Shown piece after piece: positions 44,048-54,691 of a stretch of 64,000 nucleotides of DNA (positions within the stretch are counted from its first letter, which is position 1; each line of letters begins with the position of its first letter). The notes beneath the pieces are model-generated. The model saw only the letters and a list, made by a program, of their open reading frames with translations, did not search any database and was not told the origin of the DNA. The stretch spans positions 1-64,000 of the forward strand of contig JADNRV010000142.1 in the NCBI GenBank assembly GCA_015499995.1, given 5' to 3'. The DNA comes from Flammula alnicola. Its lineage: Eukaryota > Basidiomycota > Agaricomycetes > Agaricales > Strophariaceae. Both the position numbers and the translations under genes were made by a program.

Positions 44048-44587
44048 AGGGACTCTGGGAGGGGGGTGATCCTGATCACGGAGGGACTTGCAGTCAAATC
44101 TACTCGACTACCCGTGATGTGTTTCCATTCGGCGGCGGCGAAGTTCTGCAAGTGCCTAGGGCCCTGGTTGTCCCAGGGCCAGTGGCGTCGACTCTCTGAG
44201 CCGGTGTCATGCGCCGTCGGTGGAGGACCCAGTTTGGTGGATGGCGGTGGGGGCTTCAGCTCTTGCTTAGCTATTACAATGTAAATTTTACCATTGAACC
44301 GGGGAGGGTCTGGCAGGCTCTCTTCGCTTTCGGGTGACCCCCCTTCCCATCCTAATACTGTTATCTGCCATTCGTGTGGTAGCATTAACAATGCTGCAAC
44401 GATGGACAATCTGTAGTTGCGAGACTACCTATCTGGGTTTCAGGTGGCTGTGCTGCCTCACCCGCGCATCGCATGCTCCCCGGTGAACTCAACTCTTATT
44501 TTTGACTGGTGTAGTATACCTTCTTCGTTTGTATTACGTGCACCAGTATAAAATTGATGATTTTAAAAAAAACAAAAAAAAAAAAAA
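44045..44587 (+). mobile_element. LINE H, second part: 3'UTR and poly(A)
   Basis: Starts with the right TSD copy ATGAGGGACTCTG and continues as the subfamily-2 3'UTR to GTATAAAATTGATGAT and an A-tract with one C (about 44565-44587). It shows more C-to-T changes than LINE L or N, so it is older. Confidence 0.85.
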
Positions 44588-45394
44588 GCAACTGCAAAGT
44601 CGTTTTTGCGGAGTCTCCCTCTGACATGGAGTGGGGCATTCATCAGGAGGCTCATGACCTTGTTTTGGGGTTTCTGGGGGTGCACGTCACCCCAGATACT
44701 CCTCTGTCAGTCGCCTGGCTTAAAGCCAAGGCTGACCAAACCGCGAAGGCTATCTGGAAGACATCAGTCGACGAGCAGCCTTTCCTACTTGGTTCCAACT
44801 TTCTGGAACTTGAGGATCTAAAGGGTAATCCTCTCCATCTGACCCCCATTCACAGAGGGCCATGGCTTGAATCGGGCAGTCGCAACTCTCAGTTGTTCAC
44901 TCGCATGTACCATGTAATAACGAATCATGCTCTGATCAGCTCATATTACAAGCGGTTCAGAATCGACGACCCTCTGGCTCTTGGGTGTACATGCAAGGTT
45001 TATCCTCAGATGCGCACTCACCTCTTCGGGTGCCCAAAGTTCCCGATGCTGCCTCACAGGGCCCCGCACTGGTGAATCGGGGAGGGCCTGGCAGGCTCTT
45101 CTCGGATCTGGGTGACCCCCCTGTCCCCCCCCCAATACTCCTTATTTGCTGTTCGTGCAGTAGCGTTAATAACACTGCAACGTCAGGCCACCTGGGCTGC
45201 AAGGTCCGTTATTTGGGTTTCAGGCCGTTACGCAGTCTCGCCTGCGTCGCGCTCGTGCGCGCCGCAAGCTCCCCTGCGAGCACCCATCTTTCTTTTGCTT
45301 ATGTAATCCAGCATATGTTTTTATTAGTTAGACAGCCGGACTGCTATCGTGCACCAGTAATATAAATTGTTGATTTAAAAAAAAAAAAAAAAAA
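44588..45394 (+). mobile_element. LINE O, truncated and internally deleted
   Basis: An ORF2 fragment (44590-45072; CKVVFAESPSDMEWGIHQEAHDL, FLELEDLKGNP, a finger CTCKVYPQMRTHLFGC) stops at RAPHW and jumps at about 45072 into the 3'UTR (GAATCGGGGAGGGCC), losing about 600 bp. A18 lies at 45377-45394. The ORF2 remnant has many CpG-to-TpG/CpA changes. Fourteen bases (45395-45408) separate it from LINE P. Confidence 0.8.
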
Positions 45395-45542
45395 TTCAGC
45401 AGAGGATCCATCTCCTCCTTATTCAGTAACCACTTTGAGCAACCATGGGAATTCTACCCAGCAACACCAACATTGACCTCCACAGCTCCTCCTTGTTGAG
45501 CACTCCTGAGCGCTATTCTACCAATCGACAGATAACAACCCA

Positions 45543-46172
45543 ATGCCCTCCAAAGCCGGGTCTGGTGCCGGTCCGCCCAGCAGATCTCGCACAACAGACA
45601 AGTTGACCATTGCACCTAGGTGCGACCCAGGGCTTAGCTCGCTGTTTGCTTCGGTGGCAGCAGCAGCCCAATCTACCTCTTCTGCCTCCCCCCAGAGGCA
45701 GCAATACTCATCACCTGTGCCTCAGCAGTTGAGGCAGCTCAACCTGAGGCCCGATCGTCTCCGATCACACTCATCAATTATCCACGACGACAGTGAGGTG
45801 CCCTATGGAGAGGCAGGCACTCCTGGCGATGACAACACCAGCATGTACGTGGAGGACACTCCTGTACCTCCTGATACTCGATCCCCTTCACATGCACCTA
45901 CTGAGGACTCAGAGGAGAAGGATAAGCATGCAAGGGAGTTCAATCGCCTCACCAGGGTCATGAACGCGGCAGCTTTGTGGATTCGTGTGCATGCATACAA
46001 CACTGCAGACGCTGTCGACGCTTAAATGTCTGAGAGGTTCACCTCTTCCCTAGCCAGTGTGTTTTCCGCTGTCTACTCATCTGGAGTCCACGATCTCATT
46101 ATGGACAACCTCGACTCGAACCTCCAAATCCATGAGCTGGTTCAAACGCTAGTGCAGTCAGTGGAGGGAGGT
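45543..46172 (+). pseudogene. LINE P ORF1, N-terminal part
   Basis: ATG CCC TCC at 45543, then SPQRQQYSSPVPQQLRQL, SSIIHDDSEVPYGEAG and REFNRLTRVMNAAALWIR. A TAA stop at 46023 precedes MSERFTSSL, and the frame continues to QTLVQSVEGG, where E3 lies. About 90 bp of ORF1 present in LINE J is missing across E3. Confidence 0.8.
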
Positions 46173-46189
46173 CTTTACACTGCCCCACC

Positions 46190-46390
46190 TGTTCCACGTG
46201 GACTCCACGGACTCCATGGACTCCGTGGACAATCCGTGGACTTTTTGCAATTTTTTTTCAGATTTGATTTTGGTGAAAACACCTGCCAAATTGCAATTTT
46301 CAGTCCACACAAAGTCCACGCAAAGTCCACACAGTGTCCATTTTGGGTGCGGACTCCATGGACTGTCCGTGGACAATGCCGTGGATTTTT
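46190..46390. repeat. TGGACTCC minisatellite, left arm of E3
   Basis: Repeated GTGGACTCC(A/G) and AAGTCCAC units of 8-10 bp, interrupted by an AT-rich stretch. The inverted counterpart is at 48010-48320. Confidence 0.85.
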
Positions 46391-48009
46391 GTGGACTTGC
46401 CTTTATTATATTAATAATAATGTCAAAAAAAACAAAATGCCATAGCGGGGATTTGAACCGAAGAGTCCGACAATATCACTATTGTCACGCTCTAGTCACC
46501 TGCACCAAGCAGGCATTTCTATATCGCAAAATTTAGTTATATTTAGACCCATCCACGTCAGCAAACCGGCAACCGCTTACCGAAGGCGTGACGCGGCTGC
46601 AACGTTGCCACGTCACCACGTTTCTTCCGTCCCACCACCATCCCTCTTCGCGCGGACCACCCGCCACTGCACAACCACGACCACAACCACAACCACGAGC
46701 ACAACGGCCACGGCCACGACCACGATAACGACAACGGCGGCGACGGCGGTCACCACCGGCGTACCATGCAACGACGACGACAGCGCGGCTACGCAGAACC
46801 CAGCCAGCAGGACGGCGCGACGACGCGGCACGTGAGGGAAAACACGCCGCGGGGGTGTTGGATACGAAAGGGGGGACCCAGGAAATGGGAGGCCCATAAG
46901 GTGCGTCGTAAACGACGCCCCGCAATGACGGCTAACCACCCCCACAGATGCGATGTGCGCACCGGGCACCGAAACGACGCCCACGGCAACATGCCATGCG
47001 ACCGACCACCACAACCACACTCGTTGCGCGTCCGCCATGACGGGCACATGACGGCAACGACAGCGGGAGCACACGTTGTGCTCCCGTGTCGTTCTGACGT
47101 CCGGTGGGCGGTGAGAATGACAACGACAGCGCAGCGATGGAGGCGACAGTGCCACGTCAACCACACCGACACCAGCGGGCCTGCCACCTCCCCCTTCTTC
47201 GCGGGTGCCGACAACCGACAGCGCGACGACACCACGACCCCACGGCAGCCACGACGAGCCCCGGAACACATGCCGACGAGCCATCGTGGCTCCTCGTCGC
47301 CACCACAGGTCCCAAGCAAGCCGGACGACTCCCGTGGACACCACAGGCAACCGCCCACCACCACAACCGCCATGCGACCACCATGACGGGCACGCGACGG
47401 CAACGGCGACGTTGCGGTCACAACGACAACAATGCAACGACAGACGTGACGAGGCGACAACCGATGTAACAACCGACACGACAACAACGCAACGACTGAC
47501 GCGACAACCAACGCAACCCTGAGGCGACGACGAGGCGACGACGCTGCCGCAACCACCAACGCGGCGACGAGGCGACCACCAACTTGACATGACACGAAGA
47601 CCGAAACGACCGCCACGACGACCGATGCGACCACGCCACGACGACCAACGCAGCAACCGACCCGACCCGACATGACGGCCGACAGCGGCGGATGCGACGG
47701 TGCCACGTCATGCGCCGCGACCACCGACCTGACCATGACCCGACGATGCCCGTAGACAACCCCCCCCACACACAAGCGTGGTGAGGGCTGCCAACGACGG
47801 CCCCGCCGCCAGCACAACCCCGCACCTGTACCTGGACCTCGGCTCACCGGTGGATGTGGCTGTGCCATGTCCATGACACCTAGCCGCGCCATTGTTTGTC
47901 CCCCATCTGTAAGTTGACCACTACCCATTGTGTACCTCAGTAGTATACTTTGTGTATTTTAATAGTTTTAAAACAAATATCATCCATTTGTTAAATTGTA
48001 ATGTTTGAT

Positions 48010-48320
48010 TATAATGCCTAGTCCATGAAGTCCACAGAGAGTCCGTGGACTTCAGTATTTCCACTTGAAGGTAACTCCAAGTTGCCTCTAAGTGCAAAGT
48101 CCACAAAAAGTCCACAGAAGTCCACAAATATGATATTCACTGCTAATTTCATGCTCTGGACTGGGCGTGGACTTTGTGTGGACTTTGTGTGGACTTTGTG
48201 TGGACTGTCCATGGACTTCCATGGACTAATTTTGTCAAAAATGAGAAAAATGTCATTAAGCTAAAAGTCCGCGGATTGTCCATGGAATTCCGTGGAGTCC
48301 GTGGAGTCCATGTGGACAGG
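48010..48320. repeat. TGGACTCC minisatellite, right arm of E3
   Basis: Includes three consecutive GTGTGGACTTT units near 48170-48200 and GTCCATGGA units. It mirrors the left arm. Confidence 0.85.
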
Positions 48321-48335
48321 TGGGGCACTGTAAAG

Positions 48336-48949
48336 TACAGCATCTATGCCCGCTCCCTCTCAGCCTTCTGGCAAAGGGAAACAGTGAGCGGCCCCTCCCA
48401 AGGGGACTTCCAAGGGCAAGGAGGGCCCAGCTTTGTCGCAGCCTTTGGCTGTGCTAAAGTAGGCCCCTCCTGGCCCCCGCCAGCCTCACAAGAGGCCAGC
48501 GGACTCTTATTTGAGGCCCTCGCCTCCTATCCTCACTGCCACCAAGCTGAAACCCTGCAAGCGCACTTTTGCTGAGCTTGCAGCGGCCAACCCTTTGTTG
48601 CAGCATGATCCTGCCATGGGCACTAGTGCTCTTGGTAGGTATCCACCCCTGCGCAGCATCTCTACAATGCAGGCAGCCGTTGACGAACGAGCCTCAGCTG
48701 CCAAGAGGCAGAAGAGGAACCCCTCATTTACATCTGCAGGACCTTCGTGAAAGCAGATCTTCATCGTGTTCAGCGGCCCATACATGAAGCCGCATGATAC
48801 GAAACTTACTAGCTTTGTCAACAACATCGACAAGGCTCTCCGCGCTGCGGGCAGGCCCCTTTGGGTCCTGTCTGCTGAGCATGCATATGATGGCATATCC
48901 CTTGCCACCTCCGGCGTCCCAGTCGAGGCTGATCTTGTGATCGCCCGCA
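48336..48949 (+). pseudogene. LINE P ORF1, central part
   Basis: Continues after E3 with frameshifts: a KGKQ-like Ser/Pro segment, the proline block (a degraded ADSYLRP near 48500), RTFAELAAANPLLQ, AAVDERASAAKRQKRNPSF, then a TGA where ORF1 normally has RK (near 48748). It goes on with FSGPYMKPHDTKL and ATSGVPVEADLVIAR, cut by E2 at 48949. Confidence 0.8.
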
Positions 48950-49894
48950 CACCTGTAGTCGCTGGTCTCATGTATGATTCCTAGGCTGTGGGCTAACTAC
49001 GTTATACATCTATAGCGGGTTTGGGCCGCTTAGGCCGCTGCCTAAGGCCATGTATATACTATATACAATGTGCCGGGGGTGCCGGGACAGGTTGTGTGGT
49101 CATTGCTGGGGGCGGGCAGTAGTAAACATGGGTCAACAATGCAGGAAATGGTGTCCGGGACTGTATTTTGGGTGCTGCTCATCGTTGGGGGCGCTTTTGG
49201 GCGCGGAAAAAATTCCAATAGGGTCTATAAATATATTCTGACATAATGCAGGTATTTGCGCGCCTCTTGGGGGGCGGGAATGGGTGGATTGCGGCAGGTG
49301 GGTTTGGATGACGGTCCCATTTGGGGCGGGGCTGATGGTAAACACCTGTCAACAATGCAGGAAATGATGCTCGGGTTTGTATTTTGGCTCGTGCTCATCG
49401 TTTGGGGCGGTTCCGACTGCGGGAAAAAATCCAATAGGGTCCAGTAATATATTGCTACCCATTGCCGCCCTGTGCGCACCTCATGGGGGGCGGGGATGGG
49501 TGGATTGAGAAGGATGACTTCGGATGACGTTCTAAAATTAGATGGAAAGCGCCGGTGTGATATTTTTAGATGCCAGCGCTTGTGCCTGGTTTGTTATCTA
49601 TAGATTAGATAGCCCGAAAGCGCCCTAGTTAGATATTTTTAGATTCAGACGCTCGTGCCTCGGCGCCTGTCTCCGTTATCTATTGATTAGATACCTTTGA
49701 TTAATCCCATGCTGCATATTTAAAAATAGACATGGTTATCTCTGCTCGAAAACCTCTGGTAGAATAGATTAAATAAAAACCTTTGAATATATTTGAATTG
49801 GCTACTGTAAGGTATACAAAAAAGAAAAAGGAATACAGGAGTGAAGCAAAGATAAGAGAAGAAGCAGGGTGCATAGCGACGTGAGTAACACACG

Positions 49895-50540
49895 TCGTCG
49901 CCTCTCCTGCTGCTGCTGATCCTCGTTCTCCTCCTTGTCGTCGCACTGCTGCTGCCCCCTCCCACCTCATTGTCAGCGCCATAACGGAGTAGCAACAGCG
50001 GTCGTGCTGTTGGCGCTCCGCCCACCTCGTCGCCGTCGCCGTGCTGAGCAGCAGCAGCCGTCGTGCTGCTGCCGCTGCTCCCATCTCGCCGTTGTCGTCG
50101 CATGCCAGCGACAGCCATAGTGCTGGTGCTCGACGTTGTCGCCGTATCTGCGCAGTGGCTGCTCCCGCCTCGTTGTCACCGCCATAACGGAGCAGCACCA
50201 GCAGCGGTCATGCTGCTGGTGCTGCTTCCATCTCGTCGTCGCCGTACCCGAGCAGCAACGGCCGTGCTGCCGCTGCGTTCGCCCTTGTCGTCGTTGTATC
50301 CGAGCAGCTGCAGTGGGCGCTGCCGCTGCTGCTTCCACCTTGTCGCCGTCGCCGTATACGAGCAGCAGCCGCCGTCGTGCTGCTGCTGCTGCGTCCACCT
50401 CGTCGCCGTCGTGTATAAGCAGCAGCAGTGGTCGTCCTGCTGCTGCTGCTGCCACCTCCTCCTCGTCGCTGCATCCGTACACGAGCAGCAGCAGCGGCCG
50501 TGCTGCTGCTCCTGCTTCCATCTCGTCGCCGTCGCCGTGT
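49895..50540. repeat. CAG/CTG degenerate array in E2, left half
   Basis: The same type of units as in E1 (GAGCAGCAGC, GTCGTGCTGCTGCTG, CTCGTCGCCGTCG). A mirror array is at 52330-52990 and a small block at 50795-50870. Long frames in this region are composition artefacts. Confidence 0.85.
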
Positions 50541-50636
50541 CCGAAAAAGACGAGGACCGTTCAACGGTCGTCATCATGTCGTAGTCTTGCCTATGGATTG
50601 GGTAAGTGGGGGGAGGGAGAGAAGAAGAGCAGAAAA

Positions 50637-51005
50637 CGGATCGAGTCATACGACTCGATCCGTCACGTACCGGGTGGCCGCCGTGACGTGGTAGGTGGTC
50701 ATTGCACATGCGAGCGCTGTCGGTGTGGAACTCGCCTCGCAGCTGGAGATGTGAGGTGGGTTACGTGCTGTCCATAAGGTGGGGTTGGCACGTTGTCGTA
50801 TGTGAGCAGCAGCAGCAGTCGTGCTGCTGCTGCTGCTGCCACCTCGTCGCCGTCGCCGTATCGTCATGTCCCAGCAGGTGCGGAATAAGGGAGGAGACGA
50901 CGACCTTGAAAGGTCGTCATCTCGTCGTTATGCCTATGGATTCGGTAAGTGATGGGATGGAGAGAATAGGAACAGAAAACGAATCGAGTCGTATGACTCG
51001 ATTCG
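50637..51005. other. Two hairpins in E2 left half
   Basis: At 50637-50662: CGGATCGAGTC, loop ATAC, GACTCGATCCG. At 50980-51005: CGAATCGAGTC, loop GTAT, GACTCGATTCG. Each is preceded about 50 bp upstream by a GGTAAGT and a short TATGGATT motif. Confidence 0.8.
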
Positions 51006-51199
51006 TTGCGCACCGGGTGGGTCTCCCTCTACCAGGGTCTCCCCTCGCGTCTTCTCACCCCTCACCACCTTCCGATTTGCTTGGACACCTAAGTAGTGGC
51101 AGTGGGAGGAGAAGGAGAGCATGGCGTGGCCGGATGGTTCAGCGCGCAAAGAGAAAGTGGAAGGCGTTGGCCGTTGATCGTGGTTCAAGCGGACCTTGA

Positions 51200-52010
51200 A
51201 ATCCCGGACCGCTCGATTTCCGGCGCTTTCTCGTCGTCGAGGACAAGCGTCAATGCAGTCACGTAGTTCTAGGAGCTTTGGGAGCTCAATATATCATTAG
51301 AAATTATGTATTTAAATCAAATTAACCATAAAATATTTTGAATCTGTAAATATGCTCCCCTACACGGATGAAATACATGCGCATATGCGAAAGGGTGGTG
51401 ATTTCGGGCGCTTAAAATCGAAAACGCTACGGGTAGCCTCCTCGAGGCCTCATAAATTTAAAATAACACCTGAAATATTGTATATGGGTCTGTTTAAAGT
51501 GTTCTAGATACTTTGAGAAGCTCCAAAAACATGTGGAGAGACGGAAACTTGACATGACATGGAGAAGGTTGGATTGCTTTAAGATTTCTTATCATTTCAT
51601 GCATAACTTGACTGCGAAGTGTGTACCGTTAGATATATCTTTACCATGTCCAAATAAATTTTAGGATTATCATTCTATTTACTATTTCTATTGAATTAAA
51701 CACTCTGCAAGTGTTTCAAGACAGTTCTCGTGGTCCTAAAGGCAAGATAGAGAACTTGTAATGTCCGTTAATCACCTCACGCCGCAATCGACGGATCGGA
51801 GTCTGACCGGTCCGAATTTACCAGCCAATCACATCACTCTCGGAAAATGCCGGATAATCATCAACGACGATTCAACGTCGTTGATGGTTATCTCCAACCA
51901 CCACCACCACCCTCTTTCACCTCTCCCTCATCCACCCCGCCCCACCGAGGCTCAAAAAAAGGTAATTACATAACTTGCTATTTCTTATATTTATTTACTA
52001 ACTAATTTGA
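51200..52010. other. E2 centre, AT-rich, no gene found
   Basis: Non-coding by eye. A few short motifs (GGACCGGTCCGAATTT-like near 51810, CCACCACCACC near 51900) are shared with the E1 interior. Confidence 0.6.
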
Positions 52011-52170
52011 CCCACTTTCTAGGATCCTACGATGCGACCAAACCTGCGGGACGCCGTGTGCCCCTCTCCCTCGTTGAGGTAATGTGGGCCGGCTCTGGAA
52101 GGAGATGGGAGGGAGATGAGGGGTAAGGACAAGGGGAGACCCTGGTAGAGGGAGACCCACCCGGTGCGCA

Positions 52171-52198
52171 ACGAATCGAGTTGTATGACTCGATTCGT
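52171..52198. other. Hairpin in E2 right half
   Basis: ACGAATCGAGT, loop TGTATG, ACTCGATTCGT. It is the inverted partner of the 50980 hairpin. Confidence 0.8.
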
Positions 52199-53973
52199 AT
52201 TCTATTCATCCCCTCTCCATCCCCTGACTTACCCAATCCATAGGTGAGATGACGAGATGACGACGACCGTGGAATGGTCGTCGTCTCTGCCCTTATTCGG
52301 TTAGCTGCGCGGACACGACAATACGGCGACGGCAACTCAGTGGAAGGAGCAGCAGCAGCACGACCGCTGCTGCTGCTCGCATATGGGTACGACTACGACG
52401 ACGACGGGGAAAGGGCAGCAGCAGCACGACTGCTGCTGCTGCTCGTTTACGAATAGACGACAACGAGGAGGGCGGAGCAGCAACAGCATGACCGCTGCTG
52501 CTGGCAGGATACAGCGACGACGACAGGGGAACGCAGGTAGCAGCACGACCGCTCCTGCTGCTCCTATACGGATACGGCGACCGACGAGGAGACCGGAGCA
52601 GCAGCAGCAGCATGGCGGTGGCTGCTGCCCGTATACAGCGACGGTGACAAGGCGGGAGCAGCAGCAGCAGTACCCACTGCTGCTGCTCGTACACGGCTAC
52701 GACAAGGGGGAGCAGCAGCAGCAGCACGACCGCTGCTGCTGCTCGTATACGCGACGACGAGAGATGAGCAGCGGCAGCGCCCATTGCTGCTGCTCAGATA
52801 CGGCGACGGCGGCGAGGTGGGAGGAGCAGCAGCACGACGGCTGCTGCTCGGATATGGTGACGACGAGATGGAAGCACTGCCAGCAGCACGGGCGCTGCTG
52901 CTGCTGCTCCGTTATGACAGCGACAACCAAGTAGGAACAGCGGTGGCAGCGATACAATGACAAGGAGGCGAACGAGGATGAGCAGCAGCAGGAGAGGCGA
53001 CGACGTACGTTAGTCACGTCGACATGCGCCCTCCTTGCTCGCTTATCCTCGTTTCACTCTTATATCTTATTTTATTTTCTTTGTTGTATACCTTATGATC
53101 AGTACATAGTATATTTCAAATATATTCAATGTTTTCTATTTAATTTTTTTATCTGAGGTTTTCGAGCAGGCCAAATGAACCGTGTCTATTTTTAAGCAGG
53201 CAGCAGCGTGGGATTAATAGAAAGTATCTAATCTATAGATAACGCAATCAGGCGCCAAGGCACGAGCGTCTGCATCTAAAAATATCTAGCTAGGGCGCTT
53301 TCTGGCTATCTAATCTATAGATAACGAACCAGGCACAAGCGCCAATGGCATCTAAAAATATCACACCGAGGCGCTTCCCGTCTAATTTTAGACTGTCATC
53401 CAAAGTCATCCTCGTCAATCCACCCATCCCCGCCCCCCATGAGGTGCGCACAGGGCGGCAATGGGTAGCAATATATTACTGGACCCTAATGGATTTTTTT
53501 CCGCAGTCAAAACCGTCCCACACAATGAGCGCGAGCCAAAATACAAGCCCGAGCATCATTTCCTGCATTGTTGACAGGTGTTTACCATCAGCCCCGCCCC
53601 AAATGGGACCGTCATCCAAACCTACCGGCCCCAATCCATCCATTCCCGCCCCCCTAGAGGTGCGCAAATAATTGCATTATATCAGAATATATTTACAGAT
53701 GCTATTGGAATTTTTCCCGCGCCTAAAGGCGCCCCCAACGACGAGCAGCACCATATTTTGTGCCCGCCGACCATTTCTGTGCATTGTTGATACATATTTA
53801 CTAGTACCCGCCCCCTGCAAGGTGCAGACACCCTCTCCCGGCACCATGGCAGCCTTTCAAAAGGTTCACACATGGCCTTAGGCCACGGCCTAAGCGGCCC
53901 AAACCCGCTATAGATGTATAACGTAGTTAGCCCACAGCCTAGGATTCATATATAATTCTAGCTTACAAGGCTG

Positions 53974-54691
53974 GCCCGCAGATGGGTCCTCCAAATTTTA
54001 CCAGAATCTGATACCGTCAAGGTGACAGTCAGTCTTCCCACATCGACATCCTTTCTTCGGGTGCTCAACCTTCCTGCCTATGGCGATATCGTCAATAGGA
54101 CCCCCACCACAGGGGACCAAGTGAAGATGGCCATTCTGGCCTCTCTGCTTTCCATCTATGCAGCATTCAAGTCACTGCCGTGCATCAAGCACAATTCCCT
54201 GAAGAGCACCACCTGTGTGGCGTTCCTCAACATCTGGGACTCTCAGTCGGGAAACCCATGCGAAGCAACTCATTGGGAGGACCTGTATGTTCCATGGTAG
54301 GGCTGTCTGCATTGTGTCAGCCCACCCCAGCATTGGTATCCCCCTCTGCACTCATTGCTGGAGGTGGGGCCATCCATCTAATGTGTGCAGGGCTCCCCAG
54401 CCCTGCTGTGCTCATTGCACTGGGCTGCACAAGGAGGCAGTACATTGTATTGCCGCCGGATGCTGCAAGGGAAATCCAAAGGCAACTCCGCCAGTACCAC
54501 CCACCCCCACTGGTACGGACTGCCCCCATCCCTTGCGTTGCCCCAACTGCAAGGGCGCGCATAAACCTTATGACAGGAAATGTCATTTTTGGAACAACCA
54601 GTACGATCGCGAGTGGATCGATGCCAAATATGCCCAGGTACGTGAGTTTTGGACTCAGCGTCAGGTTCTCCACTCACATAACATAGCTTAA
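53974..54691 (+). pseudogene. LINE P ORF1, C-terminal part
   Basis: From the restored IAR-RWVL: VTVSLPTSTSFLRVLNLPAYGD, TTCVAFLNIWDSQSG, then a small insertion and a TAG near 54298, then zinc knuckles CTHCWRWGHPSNVC, CAHCTGLHKEAVH and CPNCKGAHKPYDRKC, and HSHNIA-TAA at 54689. CpG sites are heavily depleted (for example RCWRW is CTHCWRW, from CGC to CAC). Confidence 0.82.

Larger units (their letters stand above)
46173..48335. mobile_element. Element E3: minisatellite-ended TIR element
   Basis: Left end CTTTACACTGCCCCACCTGT and right end (reverse complement) CTTTACAGTGCCCCACCTGT. Inside each end is an array of TGGACTCC / TCCGTGGACT-like units (46190-46390; 48010-48320) in inverted orientation. 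The interior (46580-47900) is GC-rich and non-coding, with long spurious frames on both strands, and is homologous in inverted orientation to the interior of E4. No transposase is found. The flanking ORF1 is missing about 90 bp, so no clean TSD is visible. Confidence 0.75.
48950..53973. mobile_element. Element E2: second TIR element of the E1 family, 7-bp TSD
   Basis: GCCCGCA is duplicated exactly (48943-48949 and 53974-53980), and removal restores ORF1 (IAR-RWVL.ILPESD). Left end CACCTGTAGT, right end CAAGGCTG. Terminal arms about 48950-49760 and 53150-53973 share units and the ATCTATAGATTAGATA motif with E1. The interior is itself a large inverted repeat (about 49860-51190 against 52020-53060), so the element is nearly palindromic with an AT-rich centre (51200-52010). 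No transposase is found. Confidence 0.88.

Noticed and set aside
46600..47930. Frames of 347-379 codons in E3, and similar ones at 57775-58899 in E4
   Set aside because: They are Arg/Val/Ser or Thr/Arg/His repeats generated by degenerate GTCGTCGCG units, open on both strands; no transposase motif.
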